DNA from: Leifsonia sp. Leaf264 | GTDB taxonomy: Bacteria; Actinomycetota; Actinomycetes; Actinomycetales; Microbacteriaceae | NCBI RefSeq assembly: GCF_001422325.1 | Contig: NZ_LMMR01000008.1 | Location: 233,682 to 297,681, forward strand | Length of the DNA: 64,000 nucleotides | Direction of reading: 5' to 3' | Shown: positions 9,087-16,482 of the stretch, one piece after another | Layout of the letters: each line of letters begins with the position of its first letter | Numbering within the stretch: position 1 is the first letter of the stretch | Notes under the pieces: model-generated | What the model saw: only the letters and a program-made list of their open reading frames with translations | Database searches by the model: none | Told to the model about the DNA's origin: nothing | Position numbers and translations under genes: made by a program

Positions 9087-10349
9087 TCACTCGGTCGCGG
9101 GCTGCGGCTCCGTGATGCCGTTCGCGCTCGCCGGGATCCGACGTTCGAGGGCGACCGCCATCACGCCGATGCCGAGGCAGCACACGACCATGACGGCGAT
9201 GAAGACCGCGTACAGGCCGTTGCCGAGCAGGACACCGGCGGCGATGGGACCGACGATCGCCCCGCCCTGGAAAGCGGCGGAGTTGATGGCGTTGTAGCGC
9301 CCGCGATTGTGGTCTGAAGCGAGGTCGTTGTAGATCGCCGGCACCGTCGGCTGCAGCAGGGTCTCGCCGAAGGCGAAGATCCCCATGAAGGCGATCACCC
9401 CGATCGCGGCGGCGATGGTGTCGGGCAGGAGCCCCGTCGACCCGAGCACCAGCCACGAGGTTGCCCACACCAGCGCCATGATGCACATCACCCGGGTGCG
9501 CCTCCTGCCCGAGATCCAGCGCAGCACGGCGAACTGGAACAGCACGATCACGAGAGTGTTGACGGCGAAGGCGAAGCCGACAGTGCGGGTGGAGACCTCG
9601 GACACCTGCCGGGCGAACGCGGGGAACCCGGCCTCCATCTGGCCGTAGCCCACGAACATCGCGATGAAGGTCAGCAGGCTCACCCAGATCACGGCCGGCC
9701 GGCGGATGATCTCCCTGTAGCCTCCCGTCGGCGGGGCATCGTCCGTCGGCACGGCCTGTGTGCGCACGTGCCGCAGCGGGCCGAGCAGCAGGCCCATGGG
9801 GATCAGGCAGGTCGCGGCGTCGACCAGGAAGATGAGCGTGAAGGTCTCCGGGGCATTCACGTTGACGTAGAACCCGCCGATGATGCCGCCGATCCCGATT
9901 CCGAGATTGACCAGGGCGAAGTTGACTCCGAAGTACTGCTGCCGGAGATCCCCCGTCACCACGCTCGCAATGAGCGCGTTGAGCCCCGGCCAGGAGACGC
10001 CGAAGTTGATCCCGATGAGCACGAGCCCGACGGCCGCGACGGCGGGTACAGTCGCGAAGGCGAGCAGGGAGCATCCGGCGATCATGGCGGCCAGTCCCGC
10101 GATGAGGATGCGGCGGGCGCCGTAGCGGTCGATGAGGCTGCCGCCGGGTCCGGTTACGACGAGTCCGACCACGGCGATGATGCCCATGAGAGTGCCGGAG
10201 AGGGCGAGGTCGAATCCCCGCACCTCGTGCAGGTAGATGATCGTGAACGGCAGGGTCAGTCCGCGGCCGAGCGTCTGCACGGCCACGGTGGAGAGCAGCC
10301 ACCGGCCCTCGGTCGACAGGGCGCGCCAGAAGCCTCGGATCCCGTCCAT
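9087..10349 (-). CDS. MFS transporter
   Basis: A 420-residue carrier with 12 predicted membrane helices in two halves. The loop after helix 2 carries the major facilitator signature G-x-x-x-D-R-Y-G-A-R-R (here G-S-L-I-D-R-Y-G-A-R-R). Hydrophobicity and length fit a drug- or metabolite-efflux type carrier, but no substrate motif is visible. The frame is open much further upstream, but GAGAG lies ten bases before the ATG at 10349 and the predicted first helix follows immediately, so this start is preferred. A second ATG at 10367 has no ribosome site. It is transcribed convergently toward clpB and divergently from the small membrane protein at 10491. Confidence 0.85.
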   Translation of the reverse strand: MDGIRGFWRALSTEGRWLLSTVAVQTLGRGLTLPFTIIYLHEVRGFDLALSGTLMGIIAVVGLVVTGPGGSLIDRYGARRILIAGLAAMIAGCSLLAFATVPAVAAVGLVLIGINFGVSWPGLNALIASVVTGDLRQQYFGVNFALVNLGIGIGGIIGGFYVNVNAPETFTLIFLVDAATCLIPMGLLLGPLRHVRTQAVPTDDAPPTGGYREIIRRPAVIWVSLLTFIAMFVGYGQMEAGFPAFARQVSEVSTRTVGFAFAVNTLVIVLFQFAVLRWISGRRRTRVMCIMALVWATSWLVLGSTGLLPDTIAAAIGVIAFMGIFAFGETLLQPTVPAIYNDLASDHNRGRYNAINSAAFQGGAIVGPIAAGVLLGNGLYAVFIAVMVVCCLGIGVMAVALERRIPASANGITEPQPATE

Positions 10350-10490
10350 GCTGCAATGCTCTCGCATGCCGCCGACATCGGGCGGGCCGCCCGCCGGAGA
10401 CCGTGGAGCGGCCGCCTGATCGGCGATTCTGCCTCTCGCGCTGGAGGAGTCGTTGACGCTATCGTCTGAAGAAGTCGAATGGAGCTCACC

Positions 10491-10964
10491 ATGACCGAGA
10501 ACGTTGGCGCAACGTCCACCGCCGTATCGAAGCCGGCCCGGGGGTTGAGGGTCATCGGGCTTCTGGCGATCATCGGCGGCACTCTCTTCCTGCTCGTGGG
10601 CATCATCGCCTGGTTCGCCGTCTCGGCGCAGCTGAGCGCCGAGAAGATCACGGTCTCCGATGACGCGCCGATCCTGGCCGGTGCGCCCGTCAACGGGCCG
10701 ATCACGGCCTACGTGCAGGCGAACATCATCAACACCCACGCACTCGATGCGAGCGGTGGCAAGACCTACGCCGAGCTTCCCCAGGACGACCCCGTGCGGA
10801 ACACCGTGATGACGGCGTCGTTCCTGCGCGCGTCGTTGTTCACCTCCGTGGTCGCCTTCGGCGTCTCCCTGTTCGCTGCGGCGGTCGGCGTTCTGTTCAT
10901 CCTGACCGGCTGGGCGATCCGCCGACTCGCCCTGACGTCGGCGCTCGCACCCCGGGCTCCGTAG
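10491..10964 (+). CDS. Small membrane protein with two transmembrane helices
   Basis: About 157 residues. Hydrophobic helices at residues about 20-45 and 125-150 flank an extracytoplasmic domain of about 80 residues with conserved-looking N-G-P-I-T-A-Y-V-Q-A and H-A-L-D-A segments. The ATG at 10491 is preferred to the one at 10479 because GGAG sits six bases before it. Similar actinobacterial proteins are sometimes labelled as LigA-type aromatic ring-opening dioxygenase in databases; nothing in this sequence supports an enzyme of that kind. Function unknown. It stands alone between a divergent MFS gene and a downstream alcohol dehydrogenase. Confidence 0.6.
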   Translation: MTENVGATSTAVSKPARGLRVIGLLAIIGGTLFLLVGIIAWFAVSAQLSAEKITVSDDAPILAGAPVNGPITAYVQANIINTHALDASGGKTYAELPQDDPVRNTVMTASFLRASLFTSVVAFGVSLFAAAVGVLFILTGWAIRRLALTSALAPRAP

Positions 10965-10999
10965 GCGGCACCACGGCCGCTTCGGCGTAGGCTCGGTGC

Positions 11000-12049
11000 A
11001 TGCTGGCTACCCTCATCTACGGCGAACGCGACATCAGGGTCGAAGAGGTCCCCGACCCCGAGCTCTCGACCGGAGCCGACGCCATCGTGCGCGTCGTCGC
11101 CGCGTGCGTGTGCGGCTCCGACCTCTGGCCCTATCGCGGCGTGACGCCGACGAACGAACCTCACCGCATCGGCCACGAATTCGTGGGCGTCGTCGAGGAG
11201 GTGGGGCCGGATGTCGCCCGCATCAAGCCGGGCGACTTCGTGATCGCCCCGTTCTACGTCTGCGACGGTACATGCGTGAACTGCCGCAACGGCGTGAGCA
11301 CCTCCTGCCTGCAGGGCGGTTGGTGGGGCAACGACGACAGGGTCGGCGGCTTCGCGGACGGTGGCCAGGGGGAGCGCGTTCGCGTGCCCCTCGCCGACGG
11401 CACCCTCTTCGCCCTCGAGGAGCAGCCCGACGACGCTCTCATCCCCAGCCTGCTCACCCTCAGCGACGTGTTCGGCACCGGCCACCACGCGGCGGTCTCG
11501 GCCGGCGTCGGCCCGGGGTCCGTCGTCGCCGTCGTCGGTGACGGCGCCGTCGGTCTCTGCGCCATCCTGGCGGCGAAGCGCCTCGGCGCGACCACCATCA
11601 TCGCCATGTCGCGGCACGCCGATCGCCAGGCCATCGCGCGCGAATTCGGGGCCACCCACATCGTCGAGGAGCGCGGAGAGGAGGGTGTCGCGGCTGTGAA
11701 GTCACTCACCGGCGGCATCGGCGCAGACCAGGTGCTCGAGTGCGTCGGCACCAAGGAGTCGATGGACCAGGCGCTGCGCTCCACCCGTCCCGGCGGCATG
11801 GTCGGCTATGTCGGCGCCCCCAACGGCGGTCCGGAGCTGCCCGTCCGCCCCATGTTCAACCGCAACGTCGGCGTCAACGGCGGCGTCGCCCCCGTGCGCG
11901 GTTACATCGCGGAGCTGCTTCCGGACGTGCTGTCAGGCGCAGTCGACCCGGGCCGGGTCTTCGACCTCGAACTGCCGTTGGCGGATGCCGCAGAGGCCTA
12001 CGCCGCGATGGACGAGCGCCGCGCCACGAAGGTGTTGCTGCGCCCGTGA
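11000..12049 (+). CDS. Zinc-dependent alcohol dehydrogenase family protein
   Basis: A 349-residue medium-chain dehydrogenase. The N-terminal catalytic domain shows C-G-S-D (catalytic zinc ligand) and G-H-E-F-V-G. The structural zinc lobe has four cysteines spaced C-x3-C-x2-C-x7-C (about residues 90-105). The Rossmann domain (about 165-300) shows G-D-G-A-V-G. It probably oxidises an alcohol or polyol with NAD(P)+; the substrate is not predictable. No strong Shine-Dalgarno is seen before the ATG. The stop is overlapped by the GTG of the UPF0303 gene (GTGA), so the two are expressed together. Confidence 0.88.
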   Translation: MLATLIYGERDIRVEEVPDPELSTGADAIVRVVAACVCGSDLWPYRGVTPTNEPHRIGHEFVGVVEEVGPDVARIKPGDFVIAPFYVCDGTCVNCRNGVSTSCLQGGWWGNDDRVGGFADGGQGERVRVPLADGTLFALEEQPDDALIPSLLTLSDVFGTGHHAAVSAGVGPGSVVAVVGDGAVGLCAILAAKRLGATTIIAMSRHADRQAIAREFGATHIVEERGEEGVAAVKSLTGGIGADQVLECVGTKESMDQALRSTRPGGMVGYVGAPNGGPELPVRPMFNRNVGVNGGVAPVRGYIAELLPDVLSGAVDPGRVFDLELPLADAAEAYAAMDERRATKVLLRP

Positions 12050-12513
12050 GCTTCTACGACGAGCTGCTCGAGCAGGAGCAGGAACTGCAGTTCACGACCT
12101 TCACGCACGACGACGCGTGGACGCTCGGCAGCGGCATCCGTGCCGCAGCGCACGACGGCTCGCTCCCCGTCGCCATCGCCGTGTGGTTCGGCCCGCAGCG
12201 CTTGTTCCACGCCGCGCTGCCGGGAGCGAACGCCGACAACGACGCCTGGCTCGAGCGCAAGTACCGGGTGGTGCAACGCTACGGGCGCGCGTCGATGGCC
12301 GTCGGCGAGATGTTCCGCGAGGGCGGCAAGAACTTCGACGTCGACTCGCGGCTCGATCCCACGGAGTTCGCGGCGCACGGCGGGGTCGTGCCCATCCGCA
12401 TCCGGGATGCCGGGATCATCGGCGCCGTCGGTGTCTCGGGCCTGCCGCAGCGCGACGACCACGCGCTGGTGGTCGAGCACCTGCGGAAGCTGCTGGCGGC
12501 GCAGCAGAGCTAG
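12046..12513 (+). CDS. UPF0303 / heme-degrading (HbpS-like) domain protein
   Basis: A 155-residue single-domain protein matching the UPF0303/DUF336 (GlcG/HbpS-like) family. The N-terminal helical segment is followed by A-V-W-F-G-P-Q-R-L-F-H and a G-G-V-V-P-I-R segment ending in G-A-V-G-V-S-G-L-P-Q-R-D-D-H, which is typical of the family. Relatives include heme-binding HbpS and small helpers next to dehydrogenases. The GTG start overlaps the TGA of the alcohol dehydrogenase, a pairing that suggests a shared pathway. A catalytic role is not established by the sequence. A long hairpin follows 62 bases after the stop. Confidence 0.78.
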   Translation: MSFYDELLEQEQELQFTTFTHDDAWTLGSGIRAAAHDGSLPVAIAVWFGPQRLFHAALPGANADNDAWLERKYRVVQRYGRASMAVGEMFREGGKNFDVDSRLDPTEFAAHGGVVPIRIRDAGIIGAVGVSGLPQRDDHALVVEHLRKLLAAQQS

Positions 12514-12574
12514 CGTCGCGAACCGCGACGTGACGCACCGCGCCGCGACGCACCGCGACGCGGCGCCCCAACAC

Positions 12575-12632
12575 CGAACTGCCCACTTCCGCTAGTCCGG
12601 CGGGTGCTGGACTGGCGGAAGTGGGCAGTTCG
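12575..12632. terminator. Long intergenic hairpin between convergent genes
   Basis: Arms 12575-12592 and 12615-12632 are perfect 18-base inverted complements. After one G-T pair the stem continues for five more pairs, giving a 24-pair stem with a 10-base loop. It lies between the convergent UPF0303 and nitroreductase genes and has no T-run, so it may act as a bidirectional terminator or be a dispersed palindromic repeat. The bases just before it (12515-12565) hold imperfect copies of a GCGACGCACCGC motif. Confidence 0.7.
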
Positions 12633-12673
12633 AGGGGTGGATGACCGCGCCGGGGGCGCGGGCGGCGAGGCGA

Positions 12674-13264
12674 CTACGCCGACTTGAGCACGATCTCGTC
12701 GAGCGGGAGGCGCGTGCGGGGAGCGACCTCGCGCTCGCGCAGCACGTCGGGAAGCGACGCGGCGTCGCCGAGAACGCCGAGGGCCGTGACCGAGACGATC
12801 TCGAAGCGCTCGTCGAGGCCGAGGGCCTCGTGCAGCTTGGCGATCTCGATGCCGCCCATCTGGTGCGTGTGCAGGCCCTCGTGCTGCGCCTGCACGGAGA
12901 GGTGCGCGACGGCCTGGCCGAGGTCGTAGCGGGCGAAGTGGCGCGGCTTGCCCTCGGGGTCGACCGTCTCGGCGATGTTCACGATGAGCACGGCGGCGGA
13001 GTCGGCCCAGGCCTGGTTGAAGCCCATGAGGTTGTCGTGCACGGTGGTGAAGACGTCGCTGCCACGGGTGGCGACGACGAAGCGCCACGGCTGCACGTTG
13101 TTCGCCGAGGGTGCCCAGCGGGCGGCCTCGAGGATGGAGTGCAGGGCGGCGGGGTCGACGACAGCGGTGGGGTCGTAGGCACGCGGGCTCCAGCGCTCGA
13201 CGAGCGGGGTGATCAGAGCGGCGGTGGTGTCGGCGTGACGAGAGGTGTCGGTGATGAGAGTCAT
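12674..13264 (-). CDS. Nitroreductase family protein
   Basis: About 196 residues with the FMN-dependent nitroreductase fold. R-W-S-P-R-A-Y (about residues 23-29) and A-x-x-A-P-S-A-N-N-V-Q-P-W-R (about 47-60) are the FMN phosphate-binding and substrate-lid motifs. The C-terminal region G-D-A-A-S-L-P-D is also family-typical. Such enzymes reduce nitroaromatics or quinones with NAD(P)H. An in-frame GTG at 13273, with GGA five bases before it, is a possible alternative start. A candidate SigH-type promoter about 60 bases upstream would tie it to thiol/oxidative stress. It is probably not the dehydro-F420 reductase, whose usual form is fused to CofE. Confidence 0.85.
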   Translation of the reverse strand: MTLITDTSRHADTTAALITPLVERWSPRAYDPTAVVDPAALHSILEAARWAPSANNVQPWRFVVATRGSDVFTTVHDNLMGFNQAWADSAAVLIVNIAETVDPEGKPRHFARYDLGQAVAHLSVQAQHEGLHTHQMGGIEIAKLHEALGLDERFEIVSVTALGVLGDAASLPDVLREREVAPRTRLPLDEIVLKSA

Positions 13265-13324
13265 CGGGATCACAGCTTTCCAGTGGATGCGAATAGGCCG
13301 GGGCGACGCTGTCCCACGCTCTAC

Positions 13325-13349
13325 AACATCACACGTCGCTGCTTATTCC
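13325..13349 (-). promoter_or_regulatory. Candidate SigH-type promoter for the nitroreductase gene
   Basis: On the minus strand GGAATA (13349-13344) is followed after 16 bases by GTT (13327-13325), the same GGAATA-N16/17-GTTG arrangement found upstream of clpB in this window. The gap to the nitroreductase start is about 60 bases. Oxidoreductases are frequent SigH targets, so the assignment is plausible but rests on pattern only. Confidence 0.4.
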
Positions 13350-13388
13350 ATGAGTGCGCATAGAACGGCGACGACCGGCTCTCCGCTG

Positions 13389-13486
13389 CCGCCGTGTGAA
13401 GGCATCCGGAAAGCCAGATCCGCGGCATTCCGGGCCTGCGCCGGGGAGTTCCTTCACACGGCGGCGCGGATGCCTTCACACGGCGG
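13389..13486. repeat. Inverted repeat with extra copy between ltaE and nitroreductase genes
   Basis: Arms 13389-13408 and 13467-13486 are perfect 20-base inverted complements, and a third, partial copy (TCCTTCACACGGCGG) lies at 13450-13464. It sits in the 300-base gap between two minus-strand genes. Folded RNA from either strand would form a stem with a 58-base loop. It may be a palindromic repeat element or a terminator after ltaE. No ORF is credible here. Confidence 0.7.
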
Positions 13487-13529
13487 CAGCACTGGCAGCA
13501 CTGGCAGCACTGGCAGCATCGGCTGCACT
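13485..13529. repeat. 9-bp tandem repeat, five units
   Basis: Three perfect GGCAGCACT units (13485-13511) are followed by GGCAGCATC and GGCTGCACT. The array touches the right arm of the neighbouring inverted repeat and lies just downstream of the threonine aldolase stop. It is noncoding and is a likely variable-number locus. Confidence 0.75.
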
Positions 13530-13572
13530 GGCGGCAGCACAACCGGCGGCAGGCGCAACGCCGAGCGCGCTG

Positions 13573-14643
13573 CTACGCCGTCGTCTCCCGCGCGATGGCC
13601 GCGACGAACGCGTCGATGTCGGCCTCGGTGGTGTCGAAGCCGCACATCCAGCGCACCTCGTTGCGTGCGGCATCCCAGTCGTAGAACCTGAACGAGGAGC
13701 GCAGCCTGTCGGCGACGCCATCGGGCAGCGTGGCGAACACGCCGTTCGCCTCGGTGGCCTGCGAGAAGGAGACGCCGCGGATGGTGCCGTCGGCCACGCC
13801 GGCCTCGATCGAGGAACGGAGGCGCGCCGCCATGGCATTGGCCTGCGACGCGTTGCGGTGCCAGAGGTCGCCCTCGAGCAGCGCGATGAGCTGCGCCGAG
13901 ATGAAGCGCATCTTCGAGGCGAGCTGCATGTTCATCTTGCGGAGGTAGATCAGCCCATCGGATGCCGCCGGCTCGAGCACCACGATGGCCTCGCCGAACA
14001 TCAGGCCGTTCTTGGTGCCGCCGAAGCTCAGCACGTCGACGCCGACGTCGCGCGTGAAGGCGCGGAACGGCTGGTCGAGGGCGGCGGCGGCGTTGGAGAG
14101 GCGCGCGCCGTCCATGTGCAGCTTCATCCCGTGGATGTGCGTGTACTCGGCGATGGCGGCGATCTCGTCGACCGTGTACAGCGTGCCGAGCTCGGTCGAC
14201 TGCGTGATCGAGACGGCCAGGGGCTGGGCGCGGTGCTCGTCGCCCCAACCCCAGGCCTGCTGCGCGATGAGCTCGGGCGTGAGCTTGCCGTCGGGGGTGT
14301 CGACCGTCAGCAGCTTGATGCCGCCGATGCGCTCGGGAGCGGCGTTCTCGTCGGTGTTGATGTGCGCCGTCGACGCGCAGACTACGGCGCCCCAGCGCGG
14401 GAGCATCGACTGCAGCGCATTCACGTTCGCGCCGGTTCCGTTGAACACCGGGAACGCCTGGATGCCGTCGCCGAAGTGCTCCGCGAACACCTCCTGGAGG
14501 CGCTCCGTGTAGGCGTCCTCGCCGTAGGAGATCTGGTGGCCGCCGTTGGCAGCCGTGATGGCCTCGAGGATCTCGGGGTGCACGCCCGAGTAGTTGTCGG
14601 AGGCGAAGCCGCGGGTGTTCGGGTCGTGGAGCGTTTCAGTCAC
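13573..14643 (-). CDS. ltaE: Low-specificity L-threonine aldolase
   Basis: A 356-residue PLP enzyme that cleaves L-threonine or L-allo-threonine to glycine and acetaldehyde in the cytoplasm. The N-terminal F-A-S-D-N-Y-S-G-V-H-P block, the M-D-G-A-R-L-S-N stretch (cofactor-binding Asp) and the PLP lysine in S-F-G-G-T-K-N-G are all present. Full length for the family. The start is GTG at 14643 with GGAGG eight bases upstream. It is transcribed divergently from the TetR gene; the shared upstream region is under 90 bases, so local control by that TetR is possible. A repeat-rich 300-base gap follows. Confidence 0.9.
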   Translation of the reverse strand: MTETLHDPNTRGFASDNYSGVHPEILEAITAANGGHQISYGEDAYTERLQEVFAEHFGDGIQAFPVFNGTGANVNALQSMLPRWGAVVCASTAHINTDENAAPERIGGIKLLTVDTPDGKLTPELIAQQAWGWGDEHRAQPLAVSITQSTELGTLYTVDEIAAIAEYTHIHGMKLHMDGARLSNAAAALDQPFRAFTRDVGVDVLSFGGTKNGLMFGEAIVVLEPAASDGLIYLRKMNMQLASKMRFISAQLIALLEGDLWHRNASQANAMAARLRSSIEAGVADGTIRGVSFSQATEANGVFATLPDGVADRLRSSFRFYDWDAARNEVRWMCGFDTTEADIDAFVAAIARETTA

Positions 14644-14729
14644 CTCTCCATCCTCCCATCGACGCCGGGCGCCGTTCGACTGGGTACGCTACGAGAGCCG
14701 TGCAGTGCGGCGGAGGACAGAGGCGGATC

Positions 14730-15347
14730 ATGGCCACGGATGCAGGACCACGCCGCCGCACGCGCGCCGAGACCGCGCTGGCCATCGAGTCCGCAGCCAT
14801 CGAGCTCGTGCTCCAGCACGGCTACGCCGACGTGACGGTCGACATGATCTGCGAGGCCGCGGCCGTCTCGCAGCGCACCTTCTTCAACTACTTCAAGACC
14901 AAGGATGCCGCCCTCCTGGGCAACGCTCTCCCCGAGATCGACGCCGAGCGCGCTCGCGTCTTCCCGCCATCGACAGGGCCGTTCCTCACGGAGGCCATCG
15001 GCCTGATCCGCGTCGACACCGAGTTCGTGTTCGACGACGAGAGGCTCTTCGCCGACCGCATCCGCGCGATCTCCTCCCACCCCGAGCTGCTCGCCCGCCA
15101 GATGGAGCGGCTCGCGGGCATCGAGACCGAGCTGCGCCAGCTCATCGGCGCGCGACTCGAGCTGCAGCATCCGGAGCTCGATGCAGCCGACCGCACCCTG
15201 CAGACCGACTTCATCACCAACATCGTGGCCGGAGCCATGAGGTTCCTCGGCCAGGCGATCGCCCGCTCGATCGAGAGCGGGGAGCCGCCGCTCGACCAGG
15301 CCAGGCTCGGCAGGCTCATCGCCGACGTGCTGCCGCGGCTGGGGTGA
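14730..15347 (+). CDS. TetR family transcriptional regulator
   Basis: A 205-residue regulator. The N-terminal helix-turn-helix (about residues 12-58) is typical: A-A-I-E-L-V-L-Q-H-G-Y-A-D-V-T-V, then the recognition helix with V-S-Q-R-T-F-F-N-Y-F-x-x-K. The C-terminal ligand domain resembles the mycofactocin/MftR-like TetR C-terminal type (about 90-200), but the ligand is unknown. The ATG at 14730 is preferred over 14700 because AGAGG lies before it and the protein then begins just ahead of the HTH. It is divergent from ltaE and convergent with an ABC exporter, either of which it might control. Confidence 0.85.
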   Translation: MATDAGPRRRTRAETALAIESAAIELVLQHGYADVTVDMICEAAAVSQRTFFNYFKTKDAALLGNALPEIDAERARVFPPSTGPFLTEAIGLIRVDTEFVFDDERLFADRIRAISSHPELLARQMERLAGIETELRQLIGARLELQHPELDAADRTLQTDFITNIVAGAMRFLGQAIARSIESGEPPLDQARLGRLIADVLPRLG

Positions 15348-15375
15348 CGGCCGGATCCCCCCGAATCCGGCCGTC
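15346..15375. terminator. Bidirectional terminator-like hairpin
   Basis: Perfect 11-base arms, GACGGCCGGAT (15346-15356) and ATCCGGCCGTC (15365-15375), with an 8-base C-rich loop. It fills the gap between the TetR stop and the convergent ABC permease stop. No T-run follows. Confidence 0.7.
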
Positions 15376-15378
15376 GGC

Positions 15379-16482
15379 TCAGCCCTTGATCGCCTCGGCC
15401 AGCTTCACGCGGCCGCCCATCTTGAGCAGCGAGTTGGAGTAGACGCGCTCGCCGATCCAGAGCACCACAGCGGTCGTGACGAGCAGGATGCCGAGGGACA
15501 GGAACGGCTCCCACCATTCGGCCTGCCCGAGGAAGATGCGCATCGGCATGCCGACCGGGGCGGAGAACGGGATGTAGCTCATGATCGCGAGCACGGTGGC
15601 GTTGTCGTTGAAGAAGATGACCAGGAAGTAGGGGATCATCACGAGCATGGTCACGGGTGACGTGACGCTGCCGACGTCTTCAGCGCGGGAGACCAGGGCG
15701 GCCGTCGCGGCGAACAGGGCGGCGAGCATCACGAAGCCCACGAGGAAGAACACCACGAACCAGAGCACCGATTCGCCGAGGCCGCCGATGAGCACGCGTT
15801 GGCCCGTGACCATCAGTCCGCCGATGGCGATGACGGCTATCGCCACGATCTGACCTATCGCCAGCACGCTGTTCCCGATCACCTTGCCGGCGAGCAGTGC
15901 ACGCACGGGAACGGTCGACAGCAGGATCTCGACCACGCGGGTCTGCTTCTCCTCCACGACGCTCTGCGCGATGGTGGAACCGAAGGTGATGGCCGACATG
16001 AAGAACACGATGCCGAACCCGAGGGCCACGATGTAGCTGAGGAACGGATCGGGCGCGTCGGGGTCGAGCAGCTCGACGCCGGGGGCGACGCTGAGACTCG
16101 CGACGACGGCGCTCGGCACCGAGTCGTAGCCGATGACCGTGACTCCGGTTCCGCCAGAGCCCGGCACGACGATGGCCTCGATCTCGCCATCGCGCAGCAT
16201 CTGCTCAGCCTCGGCGCGGTCGCTCGCCGGCACCACCTCCAGCCCGGTCTCTCCGACGACCTGCTCCGCCGAGCCGATCACGGCCACCTTCGGCTCCGAC
16301 TGGTTCGCGCTCGCGATGCTGCCGAACAGCACGGACGCGAGCACGGCGAGCATGAGGATGCCGGTCGAGATGAGGAAGGCCTTGCTGCGCAGCCGCATCC
16401 GGATCTCGCGGCCCGCGACGAGGGCGACACTGGATCCCAGCGATGGCGGGGCGTAGTCGGTGGTGTTCCGGGTGATGCTCAT
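15379..16482 (-). CDS. ABC-2 type transporter permease (NatB/YhaP-like)
   Basis: A 367-residue permease. One N-terminal membrane helix (about 35-55) is followed by a long extracytoplasmic domain (about 60-165) and then five or six helices in the C-terminal half, the layout of NatB/CcmB-like ABC-2 exporters. It is the membrane partner of the ATPase encoded immediately upstream, whose stop overlaps this ATG by four bases. AAGGAGG seven bases before the ATG is a strong ribosome site. NatAB-type systems export sodium or drugs; the substrate here is unknown. Confidence 0.85.
   Translation of the reverse strand: MSITRNTTDYAPPSLGSSVALVAGREIRMRLRSKAFLISTGILMLAVLASVLFGSIASANQSEPKVAVIGSAEQVVGETGLEVVPASDRAEAEQMLRDGEIEAIVVPGSGGTGVTVIGYDSVPSAVVASLSVAPGVELLDPDAPDPFLSYIVALGFGIVFFMSAITFGSTIAQSVVEEKQTRVVEILLSTVPVRALLAGKVIGNSVLAIGQIVAIAVIAIGGLMVTGQRVLIGGLGESVLWFVVFFLVGFVMLAALFAATAALVSRAEDVGSVTSPVTMLVMIPYFLVIFFNDNATVLAIMSYIPFSAPVGMPMRIFLGQAEWWEPFLSLGILLVTTAVVLWIGERVYSNSLLKMGGRVKLAEAIKG

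Noticed and set aside
10195..10235. T-arm-like GGTCGAATCCCCGC
   Set aside because: It lies inside the MFS coding sequence and has no partner arms.
10491..10964. LigA-type aromatic ring-opening dioxygenase
   Set aside because: Database labels of this kind exist for similar sequences, but the protein is a two-helix membrane protein without metal ligands of an extradiol dioxygenase.
12674..13264. Missing dehydro-F420-0 reductase of the F420 pathway
   Set aside because: It is a generic FMN nitroreductase far from the F420 genes with a stress-like promoter; no sequence feature links it to FbiB's C-terminal domain.
13485..13529. CRISPR array
   Set aside because: Nine-base units without spacers and no cas genes; a simple tandem repeat.
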